Of a stretch of 64,000 bases of DNA, positions 44,764-52,669 are shown one piece after another (the first letter of the stretch is position 1; each line of letters begins with the position of its first letter). Under the pieces are notes generated by a model. It searched no databases. It had not been told where the DNA came from and saw only the letters and a program-made list of their open reading frames with translations. Source of the DNA: CAVOHU01 sp963843385 (GTDB taxonomy: Bacteria; Acidobacteriota; Vicinamibacteria; Vicinamibacterales; JAKQTR01); NCBI GenBank assembly GCA_963843385.1, contig CAWJJY010000005.1, positions 186,001 to 250,000 on the forward strand, written 5' to 3'. Both the position numbers and the translations under genes were made by a program.

Positions 44764-45780
44764 TCAGGTCAGGTCCGTGAAATGAGGGATCGTGTACAAG
44801 CCCAGGGTCAGTACGAGGCAGACGAGCGCCGGAACCACGAACCACTGGAATACCGGCACGTCGCGCGTATACAGCTTGCTGGTGAGCACGCCTTTCTCGA
44901 TCCCGTCGATGGAGGTCGACGCCGCGTCGAGATCTGCGACCGTGTTCGCGTCGAAATAGCGGCCTCCGTAACTCCTGACCGCGGCGACCAGGCGCTCCAC
45001 GTCGGGCTTCTGCCGGATTCGCGTCTCGAGGTCGACGCCGACGACGTGCACGCGGATGCGCGCGGCGTTCGACTGCGCCAGCACGTCAATCGGATCACGC
45101 CCGCGATTGGTCTCCCCGTCGGTGAACAGCACCACGACCCGCCCGCGGGTGTCACCGGCAACGGTCTGGCGCGCCAGCATGTAGTTGGCCAGCGCGAGGC
45201 CATCGCCGACGGCGGTCATCCCCTCTCCTTTCAGGATCTCGGCGTCGACCATGTCGATATACCGCATCAGGTAGTCGTGGTCGGTCGAGAGGGGGCTGAC
45301 CACGTACGCGTTGTCGGAGAAGACGACGAGGCCGAGGCGGTCCCCGCGGCGGCGCGCCGCGAAGCTCTTGATGGCGTCCTTCGTGGCTTCGAGCCGGGTT
45401 TTGAGAGCCGGCTGGACGGATCGCGGGCCCGAACCCTCCACGATGGGCCCGCTGGCCCGCTGCATCGCCTGGATACCGATGGGCTCCTGCATGCTGGACG
45501 ACAGATCGAGCGCCATGACCAGATCCAGGCCGCGCGACTTCACTTCGTCCTCGGCAAACGGCAGGACCGGTTGCATGAACCCCAAGCCGGCGAGCGCCAT
45601 CGATGCGAAGAACGCCAGCGACGGGGCGCGGCGCAGCGGGGAGGCGCGGGTGACGCCGTCGACGAGGCCGACCGTCGTCGACGCGGCATAGCGGCGGCGG
45701 CGGCGCCACTGGAGCAGCACCAGGACCGCCAGCCCTCCGAGCAACCACCACCCGTAGTCCGGCCGCAGGAAATGCATCAA
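44764..45780 (-). CDS. VWA-domain membrane protein (BatA/BatB-like)
   Basis: This 338-residue protein has a short N-terminal helix (GWWLLGGLAVLVLLQW), a second helix near residue 60, a VWA domain starting at LVMALDLSSSM (intact DxSxS), and a C-terminal helix (WFVVPALVCLVLTLGLYTI). The topology equals BatA/BatB. Its ATG overlaps the stop of the preceding gene (ATGA), so translation is coupled. It is one of two VWA proteins in the cluster. Confidence 0.92.
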   Translation of the reverse strand: MMHFLRPDYGWWLLGGLAVLVLLQWRRRRRYAASTTVGLVDGVTRASPLRRAPSLAFFASMALAGLGFMQPVLPFAEDEVKSRGLDLVMALDLSSSMQEPIGIQAMQRASGPIVEGSGPRSVQPALKTRLEATKDAIKSFAARRRGDRLGLVVFSDNAYVVSPLSTDHDYLMRYIDMVDAEILKGEGMTAVGDGLALANYMLARQTVAGDTRGRVVVLFTDGETNRGRDPIDVLAQSNAARIRVHVVGVDLETRIRQKPDVERLVAAVRSYGGRYFDANTVADLDAASTSIDGIEKGVLTSKLYTRDVPVFQWFVVPALVCLVLTLGLYTIPHFTDLT

Positions 45781-46865
45781 GCCCGTCCGAGGCCGATCAA
45801 CTGCTCGGCCCGATCGATGGCCGCGAGGCAGGCCTCGCGCGACGGCAGGTCCTCAGGCCTGCCGTACCTCGCCTTCTCGCAGGTGTCGAGGAACGAGGTC
45901 GCCTCGGCGGAGACCTCCGCCTTGCCTTCCGCAGAGAGCGCCGACGCGATCTCGGCCGCCGAGAGGCCCTCTGCCGTCACGCCCCAGGCGCCGGCCACGT
46001 GCTTGCGCACGAGCGCACTCAGGTGGTCGAAGACCTCCTTGCGTCCCTCTTCAGCGTCGACATCGAGCGCACGCACGTCGTCCAGCGAGGCGCGCTCGTC
46101 ATGGCGCAGCTTTCGCACGGACTGGTGCCGTCGCCGGTGGCGCCATTTCCGCTGGAGCGCCACCACCCAGAGCACGGCCGGCACGATCGACACGATCACC
46201 AGGCCAAGCCCGATCTTCTGCAGCATGGCGAGCGCCGCGACGCGGGGTACGGGCGGCCGTTCGTTGCGATACTTCGCGAAGCTCGGGTCGTCGGGCAACA
46301 GGCTCCGCACGAACACCATCGCCGCGGGCACGACGACTTCACCTGCCGGCTCGATCTCCTCGGATCGCTGTCCCGGGCGGCGGACGTAGTATCGAAGGCG
46401 CATCTCGCCGATCCGCTTCGCTGCCGGCTCGAGGCTGTAGGTCGTCAGGCGATAGGTGTAGCGGTAGGAGATGCGGCCGTCCCCGCGGTCCTCGCGCGTC
46501 TGCTCGACGCCGAGGATGTTGAGTTCGTCGAGCTGAAGCCGGTCGCGCGAGAGGTCGTCGGTCAGAATGTCGGTGCCGTGACTGCATTCGACGTCGACAA
46601 TGAACGCGAAGCGATCGCCTACCCAGATGGCGCTGCGATCCAGCGACGACTTGACCAGCACGTAGTCGCGAAGACTGGCCCCCTCAGTCGCCTTCTTCTG
46701 GCGGTCCGACTGCGGAGCGGCCTTCGGCGCGGGTTGCGCGCCCTTCGGCGCGGGTTGCGCGGCGACCACCGAAGGCCAGACCATTCCCGCCGCAAGCGCG
46801 AGTCCGGCGGATACGATAGCGAAGCGGCAGCCCCGGGCCGCCTGGCGAAGTAATTGGGATGTCAT
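45777..46865 (-). CDS. BatD-like exported membrane protein
   Basis: This protein of about 362 residues has a signal segment (FAIVSAGLALAAGMVWPSVVAAQ), an Ala/Pro/Lys linker, a beta-rich extracytoplasmic domain, a transmembrane helix (IGLGLVIVSIVPAVLWVVAL) followed by a basic stretch RKWRHRRRH, and a cytoplasmic helical tail. Position between MoxR and a VWA gene and this topology fit BatD-type proteins, although sequence similarity is weak to the eye. ATG 46865 overlaps the MoxR stop (ATGA), which fixes the start against the longer frame to 46970. Confidence 0.75.
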   Translation of the reverse strand: MTSQLLRQAARGCRFAIVSAGLALAAGMVWPSVVAAQPAPKGAQPAPKAAPQSDRQKKATEGASLRDYVLVKSSLDRSAIWVGDRFAFIVDVECSHGTDILTDDLSRDRLQLDELNILGVEQTREDRGDGRISYRYTYRLTTYSLEPAAKRIGEMRLRYYVRRPGQRSEEIEPAGEVVVPAAMVFVRSLLPDDPSFAKYRNERPPVPRVAALAMLQKIGLGLVIVSIVPAVLWVVALQRKWRHRRRHQSVRKLRHDERASLDDVRALDVDAEEGRKEVFDHLSALVRKHVAGAWGVTAEGLSAAEIASALSAEGKAEVSAEATSFLDTCEKARYGRPEDLPSREACLAAIDRAEQLIGLGRA

Positions 46866-47899
46866 GGGATCGGCACCGTTCTCGCGAGTTCGAGCAGGAT
46901 TTCGTCGACGTCCACGTTCTCGGCCTGCGCGCGGACTGTCCGGATGATCCGGTGCCGGGTCGCGTCGCACACGATCTCCTTGACATCGTCGGGCAGCACG
47001 TAGGTGCGGCCGTGGAGAAACGCGGTCACCCGCGCCAGCGCGAGCATGTGCTGGTACGAACGCGGCGAGATGCCCAGCAGGATCATCTCTTTCAAGTGCG
47101 GACGGCCCACATCCGCCGGCGCCCGGGTCGCCCGTCCCACCCGCACGATGTAGTCGCTGATGCGATCGTCGACGTGGACGGTGTCGCGAATGAAATCGCG
47201 AAGCTGGACGACCTCGCCGGGAGAGACCCGAGGCTCGACCGCGGTCCTCGCCAGACGCCGGCGAAGCATCTGGGTTTCCTCGTCCGCCGAAGGGTAACCG
47301 ACACGCAGCAGCATCGAGAAGCGATCGAGCTGTGCTTCCGGCAGCGTGTAGACGCCCTCCTGTTCGACGGGGTTCTGGGTGGCCAGCACCCAGAACGGGT
47401 CCTTCAGGGGAAACGTCTGGTCGGCCAGCGTAACCTGCCGCTCCTGCATCGCCTCGAGCAGCGCGCTCTGGGTCTTGGGAGTACAGCGGTTGATCTCGTC
47501 AGCGAGAAGGATGTTCGTGAAGACCGGCCCCTTCTCGACCCGGAACGTACCCGTCGCCGCCTCGTAGATCCGAGTCCCGACGATGTCGGCCGGCATCAGG
47601 TCGGGAGTGAGCTGAACGCGCTGGAAGTCGGCGGCGATGGCCTGGGCAATCGTCGTCGCGACGAGCGTCTTGGCCACGCCGGGCACGCCCTCGAGCAGCA
47701 CGTGGCCGCAGCCGGTGCTGGCCCCGCTGCGCAGGGTCGCGAACGGGATGGCGGCGAAGAGGGCCGTCAGCAGCCGCCTGATGAGCACGTGCTGCCCGAC
47801 GACCACCTTGCCGATTTCGTGTTCGAGCGCCTCCACGATTTCGAACGCGCTCTCGGCCGTCGTTGGCGCCTGGACGGTTTCCTTGTATTGTCGGTTCAC
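46862..47899 (-). CDS. MoxR-family AAA+ ATPase
   Basis: This 345-residue ATPase has Walker A GVPGVAKT, Walker B NILLADEINR, sensor 1 VLATQNPVEQEG and the MoxR segment LPEAQLDRFSM. Length matches the family. MoxR ATPases act as chaperones with VWA partners to mature or activate other proteins, such as methanol dehydrogenase in methylotrophs. It sits 13 bases after the upstream VWA gene and overlaps the BatD-like gene, so the cluster is a single transcription unit. Confidence 0.95.
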   Translation of the reverse strand: MNRQYKETVQAPTTAESAFEIVEALEHEIGKVVVGQHVLIRRLLTALFAAIPFATLRSGASTGCGHVLLEGVPGVAKTLVATTIAQAIAADFQRVQLTPDLMPADIVGTRIYEAATGTFRVEKGPVFTNILLADEINRCTPKTQSALLEAMQERQVTLADQTFPLKDPFWVLATQNPVEQEGVYTLPEAQLDRFSMLLRVGYPSADEETQMLRRRLARTAVEPRVSPGEVVQLRDFIRDTVHVDDRISDYIVRVGRATRAPADVGRPHLKEMILLGISPRSYQHMLALARVTAFLHGRTYVLPDDVKEIVCDATRHRIIRTVRAQAENVDVDEILLELARTVPIP

Positions 47900-47912
47900 G
47901 ATTCCCGCCCAC

Positions 47913-48971
47913 CTAGAGGATCAGCCACAACACTGCGCCTGCGACGAGGGCCGCCGCCAGACCAGCGCCGTACAGATCCTTGTACTCTGTCGTGGTTTTC
48001 CACCCGACGAGCCTGCGCTCGCCCTGAACGATGGTGTTGATGGCCGCCGCCATCTCGCTCCCGGTCGACGAGCGGACATACCGCCCTCCGGTGGCCTCGG
48101 CAATCTGACGGAGCGTGACTTCCGAGAACCGCGTCATCATCGGGCGATCCTCGTCGTCGAGGAGCGCCGACTCCCCGCGCGATTCGAGGGCCGACCGCCG
48201 GGCTGCATCGAGCTGGTCCTTCTCGTTGAGGATCACGGCCATCTCGCTCTGGCTGGGCCCGGGCGGAATCACTGCCGGCGCGTCGGACCCGACGCCGACG
48301 CAGTGCACGCGGACGCGCGCGGTGCGATACATGTCCACCGCCGCGGTGAGCTCGGCGCTCAAGTCTTCGCCGTCCGAGATCAGCAACACCAGCTTCTTCG
48401 TCTTCCGCGGGTCCTTCTCAACGAGCGACAGCGCCTTGATCAGCGCCCCGCCCATGTTCGTCCCGTAGAGCGGCGTCAGCTCCTCGTCGATCCAGTCGAG
48501 GTAGAAGAACAGGCTGCCGAGGTCGGAGGTGGGATACGAGAGGATGAGGGAGGTGTCTGCGAATCCCACCAGCGCCACGCGGTCGATCGCGTCCGGGCGG
48601 TGCTTGAGGAAGTTGCGGATCTCGGAGGTGGCACGCAGGAGCCTCGACGGCGCAATGTCCCGGGCGCGCATCGAGACCGACCGGTCCAGGACGATGACCA
48701 GGTCCTGCCGCTCGTACTGCGGGTCGCTCGTGGCCACGCTCACCTGCGGTCGCGCAAGGGCGAACACCATCGTGCCGGCGCAGATCACGGCTGCAGCAAG
48801 CGTCGCCGCGCGGGTGCGGGGACGCGTGCGCCGCGACAACGCGAAAAACCGCGTCGCAATCGGCGTGGCGCGGAACATCCGGCGCCGGTAATAGTTCTGG
48901 AGGATCCAGCAGGCGACTATCGCCGGCAGGATGAGGAGCCACTCCAGCATGTCGGGGCGAAGCAGTCTCAT
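47913..48971 (-). CDS. VWA-domain membrane protein (BatA-like)
   Basis: This 352-residue protein has an N-terminal helix (WLLILPAIVACWILQNYY), a second near residue 60, a VWA domain with LVIVLDRSVSM (intact DxSxS) and a C-terminal helix (GLAAALVAGAVLWLIL). It precedes moxR by 13 bases and follows the small TPR-like gene by 12. It differs from the other VWA protein in its central loop, so the two are old paralogues rather than a recent duplication. Confidence 0.92.
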   Translation of the reverse strand: MRLLRPDMLEWLLILPAIVACWILQNYYRRRMFRATPIATRFFALSRRTRPRTRAATLAAAVICAGTMVFALARPQVSVATSDPQYERQDLVIVLDRSVSMRARDIAPSRLLRATSEIRNFLKHRPDAIDRVALVGFADTSLILSYPTSDLGSLFFYLDWIDEELTPLYGTNMGGALIKALSLVEKDPRKTKKLVLLISDGEDLSAELTAAVDMYRTARVRVHCVGVGSDAPAVIPPGPSQSEMAVILNEKDQLDAARRSALESRGESALLDDEDRPMMTRFSEVTLRQIAEATGGRYVRSSTGSEMAAAINTIVQGERRLVGWKTTTEYKDLYGAGLAAALVAGAVLWLIL

Positions 48972-48983
48972 GGCTCGGTCGGA

Positions 48984-49571
48984 TCAGCCTGCCCGCTTGA
49001 TCGGTGCGGATCCGGGCGCGGGGTCCGGCCTGAGCAGCTTCATCACATCACCCGGCGGCGTCTGCGGTTTCCGGCGGATTTCAAAGGTGAGGCGCAGTGC
49101 CAGCTCGAGGTCGTACTTCGCGTCCCAATCGTCGGGCGCGGCGGCCACCGCCTTGATCAATTCCTGCTGCGCCCGGCCGAACCACGCCAGTCTCGCGGCC
49201 GCATCGTCCACGGCGCGCCCCTGCTCGAAGCAGGCAGCGGCCGCCCAGAAGTGCGGATCAGCTCCCTCCGGCGCGCGCGCCGCCTTCTCGACGGCCTCGT
49301 CGTTCCGGTCGGTGTGAAACAGCAGCCGGATCTGGTTGCCGACGATGCGGTCGTATTCGGGAGACAGGAGGCGCTTGAGCGGCGGCAGCGCATCGAATCG
49401 CTTCTCGGCTTCCGCGTACGACGCCAGCGCGCGTCCGACATCACCGGCAGCCATCGCGGCGTCAGCATCGGCGATGGGCTGCGTCCAGCGCGCGTACGCG
49501 ATCATGGCGCACCCGCCAACAAAGAGCAGCACCATCACCAATGAGCCAATCGTCCTCACCCACGATTTCAT
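48984..49571 (-). CDS. Membrane-anchored TPR-like protein of the Bat cluster
   Basis: This protein of 195 residues has an N-terminal hydrophobic segment (IGSLVMVLLFVGGCAMIAYA) that could be a membrane anchor or a lipoprotein signal with Cys at GGC. A helical TPR-like region and the sequence DAKYDLELALRLTFEIRRKP follow, the latter typical of small TPR proteins in Bat operons. ATG 49571 has GAGG seven bases upstream, so the longer frame from 49637 is not used. It heads the minus-strand cluster and lies downstream of the promoter at 49739-49769. Confidence 0.75.
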   Translation of the reverse strand: MKSWVRTIGSLVMVLLFVGGCAMIAYARWTQPIADADAAMAAGDVGRALASYAEAEKRFDALPPLKRLLSPEYDRIVGNQIRLLFHTDRNDEAVEKAARAPEGADPHFWAAAACFEQGRAVDDAAARLAWFGRAQQELIKAVAAAPDDWDAKYDLELALRLTFEIRRKPQTPPGDVMKLLRPDPAPGSAPIKRAG

Positions 49572-49702
49572 GACTCGCCTCTTCTCACGCTGTATCTGCC
49601 TTCCCGCCGCATACGCATTCCGATCGACGAATGCCAAGAGCGGCTCTGGCGGGAACGGAGGTGGGACATCACCTCTCTATCTTGACCCGATCATATGACG
49701 GC

Positions 49703-49769
49703 GTGGTTGGACCACCCTACCGGAAAATTGGTTGGACCACTCTACCACTCGATGACCAGACCATGTCAA
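49703..49769 (-). promoter_or_regulatory. Double FadR-type operator and promoter of the MoxR/Bat cluster
   Basis: GTGGTTGGACCAC (49703-49715) and TGGTTGGACCA (49729-49739) are two full palindromes with centres 25 bases apart. On the minus strand TTGACA (49769-49764) and TAGAGT (49744-49739) are 19 bases apart. The block 49729-49769 matches 37047-37087 at all but a few positions. It reads towards the gene at 49571. The rest of the 413-base gap (49572-49984) holds only leader sequence and the site at 49819. Confidence 0.65.
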
Positions 49770-49818
49770 GAAATTCATTGCACTCCAGACGACATGGGTG
49801 CTAGGCTGGCTGGTATGG

Positions 49819-49829
49819 TGGTTGGACCA
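49819..49829 (+). promoter_or_regulatory. FadR-type operator before the second regulator
   Basis: TGGTTGGACCA is a perfect palindrome, preceded by CTGGTA and TGGTGG half-sites, about 156 bases before the GntR gene at 49985. It probably mediates autoregulation and control of the downstream operon, whose first genes are tightly spaced. Confidence 0.6.
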
Positions 49830-49984
49830 ATGACTGGCCCGGCGCACGACTAGCGACGATCGGCCACGCCAACTCATTGGATACCATCCAGAATTCCGGC
49901 GGGCGGTTGCGGCAGAGGTCCTCGTTTGCCCTGATGGCCAGGTAGTCAGTCCACGCAGGTGGAGGCAGCAGAAGGGCCCGATAT

Positions 49985-50710
49985 ATGTACACTGCGGTGC
50001 GGGCATCCCGGCTTTATCAACAAATCGTCGAGCAAATTGAGCAGTCCATTCGCGCGGGACAGCTCAAGCCCGGGGATCAACTCCCGGCCGAGCGTGAGCT
50101 TGCCGAGCAATTCGGCGTCAGCCGGACGGCGGTGCGTGAGGCCGTCAAGACCTTGTGTGAGAAGGGCCTGGTGGAAGCCAGCCCGGGCCGGGGCACGTTC
50201 GTCATCGACGACATCGCACACCCGGTCCGGCAGTCGCTCGCCCTGATGGTGAACATCGCCAGGCCGGAGGATGCCGCCTACCTCGTGGATGTGCGGACGA
50301 TTCTCGAGCCCGAGATCGCGGCGCGCGCCGCGGTGCGGGGGGAAGATAAACACGTGGCGGCCCTGCGCGAGGCGCTCGACGTCATGGAAGCGAACGTCGA
50401 GCGGGCGGACGCGTTCATCGAGGCGGACCTGGATTTTCACCTGGCCCTGGCCGAGGCGGCCCAGAATCCGCTGGTTCTCGCGCTGATCGACTCCATCGTC
50501 GGGTTGCTGCGCGAACAGCGCATCCGGATCTTCAACGTCACCAACGGCCCGGCGCACGGGCTGCTGCATCACCGGCGAATCCTGGACGCGGTCGAGCGGC
50601 GGGATGCCGAAGAAGCGCGACAGGCGATGCGGGCCCACCTCGAGCAGGTGGCCGGCGACGCCAAGCTGGCCGCCGTCGCCGACGCCGAACCCAAGCGTGC
50701 AACGGCTTGA
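49985..50710 (+). CDS. FadR-subfamily GntR transcriptional regulator, copy 2
   Basis: This 241-residue paralogue of the regulator at 37523 has nearly the same DNA-binding domain (VRASRLYQQIVEQIEQSIR, LPAERELAEQFGVSRTAVRE), so both should read the same operator. The FCD domain (about 95-225) has EADLDFHLA and LLHHRRILDAVE with the usual metal ligands, but diverges more in the pocket, so ligand may differ. It is the first gene of a long plus-strand operon, 22 bases before the first dehydrogenase. A repressor released by the pathway's acid substrate is the likely mode. Confidence 0.94.
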   Translation: MYTAVRASRLYQQIVEQIEQSIRAGQLKPGDQLPAERELAEQFGVSRTAVREAVKTLCEKGLVEASPGRGTFVIDDIAHPVRQSLALMVNIARPEDAAYLVDVRTILEPEIAARAAVRGEDKHVAALREALDVMEANVERADAFIEADLDFHLALAEAAQNPLVLALIDSIVGLLREQRIRIFNVTNGPAHGLLHHRRILDAVERRDAEEARQAMRAHLEQVAGDAKLAAVADAEPKRATA

Positions 50711-50732
50711 TCACTCCATACGGACCTGACTC

Positions 50733-51614
50733 ATGGCAAATCTAGGATTCGTCGGCCTCGGACTGATGGGCGGCCAGATCGTCAAGCGGCTGCTCGACAA
50801 GGGACACGTCGTGACCGGGTACAACCGGACCCGCGCGAAGGCTCAATGGCTGGAACAGGCGGGCATGCGGTGGTCCGATTCGGCGCGCGGCGTGGCCCAG
50901 GCGGCCGACATCGTGCTGTCGATGGTGACCGACACCAAGGCACTGCTTGGCGTCGCAGACGGTCCCGACGGCATCCTGGCGGGGCTGAAGCCGGGCAAGC
51001 TGATGATTGACATGAGCACGATCGGCGCGGCAGCCAGCCGCGACCTGTCGGCGCGGGTGGCCGGCCTCGGCGCCGAGATGGTCGACGCGCCCGTGTCGGG
51101 CAACCACATCTCGCTCAAGAACGGCACGCTGGCGGTGATGGTCGGCGGGTCGGCCGCCGCCTTCGAGCGTGCGAAGCCGGTCCTGCTGGACCTGGGCCCC
51201 AAGGTCACCCACGTGGGCGGCAACGGGCTGGCCTTGTCGATGAAGATCGCGTCGAACCTCGGCCTCGCGGTGCAGATGCTGGCGTTTAGCGAGGCCGTGC
51301 TGCTCGCGGAGAAGAGCGGCATCCCCCGCCAGACGGCCGTCGAAGTCCTGGTGAACAGCGTCATCGCCTCCCCGATGATCAAGTACCGGGGCCCCTTCGT
51401 CCTGGCGCTGCCCGAGGAAGCGTGGTTCAACGTGAACATGATGCAGAAGGACTTGAACCTCGCCCTGGCGATGGGCCAGCAGCTCAATGTCCCGCTGCCC
51501 ACCACGGCCACCACCAACGAGTTCCTCACGGCGGCGCGGGCCATGGGCTACGCGCAGAAGGACTTTGCAGTGGTCTTCGACGTGCTGGCCGAGATGGCAG
51601 GAACCAAGCGTTAG
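50733..51614 (+). CDS. Beta-hydroxyacid dehydrogenase, NADP-type (copy 1)
   Basis: This 293-residue enzyme of the 3-hydroxyisobutyrate/tartronate-semialdehyde reductase family interconverts a beta-hydroxy acid and its semialdehyde. The Rossmann motif is GFVGLGLMGGQ, the substrate motif DAPVSGN, and the catalytic Lys lies in GNGLALSMKIASN. The second strand ends YNRTRAK; Asn-Arg-Thr suggests NADP(H). It is followed after 173 bases by a close paralogue that has Asp at this position. A role in the operon's carboxylic-acid pathway is inferred. Confidence 0.92.
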   Translation: MANLGFVGLGLMGGQIVKRLLDKGHVVTGYNRTRAKAQWLEQAGMRWSDSARGVAQAADIVLSMVTDTKALLGVADGPDGILAGLKPGKLMIDMSTIGAAASRDLSARVAGLGAEMVDAPVSGNHISLKNGTLAVMVGGSAAAFERAKPVLLDLGPKVTHVGGNGLALSMKIASNLGLAVQMLAFSEAVLLAEKSGIPRQTAVEVLVNSVIASPMIKYRGPFVLALPEEAWFNVNMMQKDLNLALAMGQQLNVPLPTTATTNEFLTAARAMGYAQKDFAVVFDVLAEMAGTKR

Positions 51615-51787
51615 GTCGAAGTGCCCGAAGCGGGCCGCGGCCCTTGCGCGGGACCCGCTGTCTGTCGCGTCGAACTGCTCTTCAGGCGGCCGAAGGCCGC
51701 ACCTCTCCGGCCGGGGGCTTCGCCGCCCGGGCCGAAACGGGACCGGGCGGCCGGGTGCCGCTCGCGGCTCGTCAGGAGAACTCTCGA

Positions 51788-52669
51788 ATGGCAACGCTCG
51801 GATTCGTCGGCCTGGGTGTGATGGGCGGCCACATGGTCAAGCGGCTGCTCGACAAGGGACACGAGGTGACCGGCTTCGACCTGGTGCCGTCCAAGGCGGA
51901 GTGGCTCACCAAGGCGGGCCTGAAATGGGCGGCCTCCGGGCGTGCGGTGGCCGAAGGGTGCGACATCGTGTTCGCCTCCCTCCCCCACACGGCGGCGCTC
52001 CGAGGCGCGACCGGCGGCCCCGACGGCATCATCGCCGGGCTCGGTCCTGGCAAGACCTTCGTGGACATGAGCACGGTGGACGCCGACGCGAGCCGTGAGA
52101 TCGCCGGCCAGGTGGCGGCGCGAGGCGCCATGATGCTCGACGCCCCGGTTTCGGGCAGCGTGGTGACGATCCAGCGGGGCGAGCTGTCGATCATGGTGGG
52201 CGGGCCCCGGGACGGGTTCGATCGCGTGAAGCCATTCCTGCTCGACATCGGACCTAAAGTCACGCACGTCGGCGGCAACGGCCTCGCCGTGGCGATGAAG
52301 ATCGCGGTGAACCTCAGCATCGGCGTCCAGATGCAGGCCTTCTGCGAATCGGTGCTGCTCGCAGAGAAGAACGGCATTGCGCGCGAGACCGCCATCGAGG
52401 TCCTGCTCAACAGCGCCGTCGCCTCGCCGATGCTCAAGTACCGCGCCCCGTTCCTGCTCTCGCCGCCCGATCCGGTGTGGTTCAACGTGAACATGATGCA
52501 GAAGGATCTCAATCTGGCGCTGGCGATGGGCCAGCGCCTCAACGTGCCGCTGCCCTCCGCGGCGGCCAGCAACGAGTGCCTGACCGCCGCCCGCGCCATG
52601 GGCTATGCCGAGCAGGAGATGTCCACCGTGTTCGACGTGCTCGCCCGGATGGCAGGAGTGACCAAGTGA
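51788..52669 (+). CDS. Beta-hydroxyacid dehydrogenase, NAD-type (copy 2)
   Basis: This 293-residue paralogue has the same length and motifs as copy 1: GFVGLGVMGGH, DAPVSGS, catalytic Lys in GNGLAVAMKIAVN, and the shared stretch WFNVNMMQKDLNLALAMGQ. Its second strand ends FDLVPSKA, so NAD is the likely cofactor. The pair could serve opposite directions of the same step or two substrates. AGGAG is ten bases before ATG 51788. A hairpin GCGGCC-GAA-GGCCGC at 51686-51700 lies in the gap before it. The stop overlaps the GTG of the E1alpha gene. Confidence 0.92.
   Translation: MATLGFVGLGVMGGHMVKRLLDKGHEVTGFDLVPSKAEWLTKAGLKWAASGRAVAEGCDIVFASLPHTAALRGATGGPDGIIAGLGPGKTFVDMSTVDADASREIAGQVAARGAMMLDAPVSGSVVTIQRGELSIMVGGPRDGFDRVKPFLLDIGPKVTHVGGNGLAVAMKIAVNLSIGVQMQAFCESVLLAEKNGIARETAIEVLLNSAVASPMLKYRAPFLLSPPDPVWFNVNMMQKDLNLALAMGQRLNVPLPSAAASNECLTAARAMGYAEQEMSTVFDVLARMAGVTK

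Noticed and set aside
49985..50710. Recent duplication of a whole GntR-containing segment by a mobile element
   Set aside because: The two GntR genes are alike, but no terminal repeats, transposase or shared flanks beyond the promoter block are visible.
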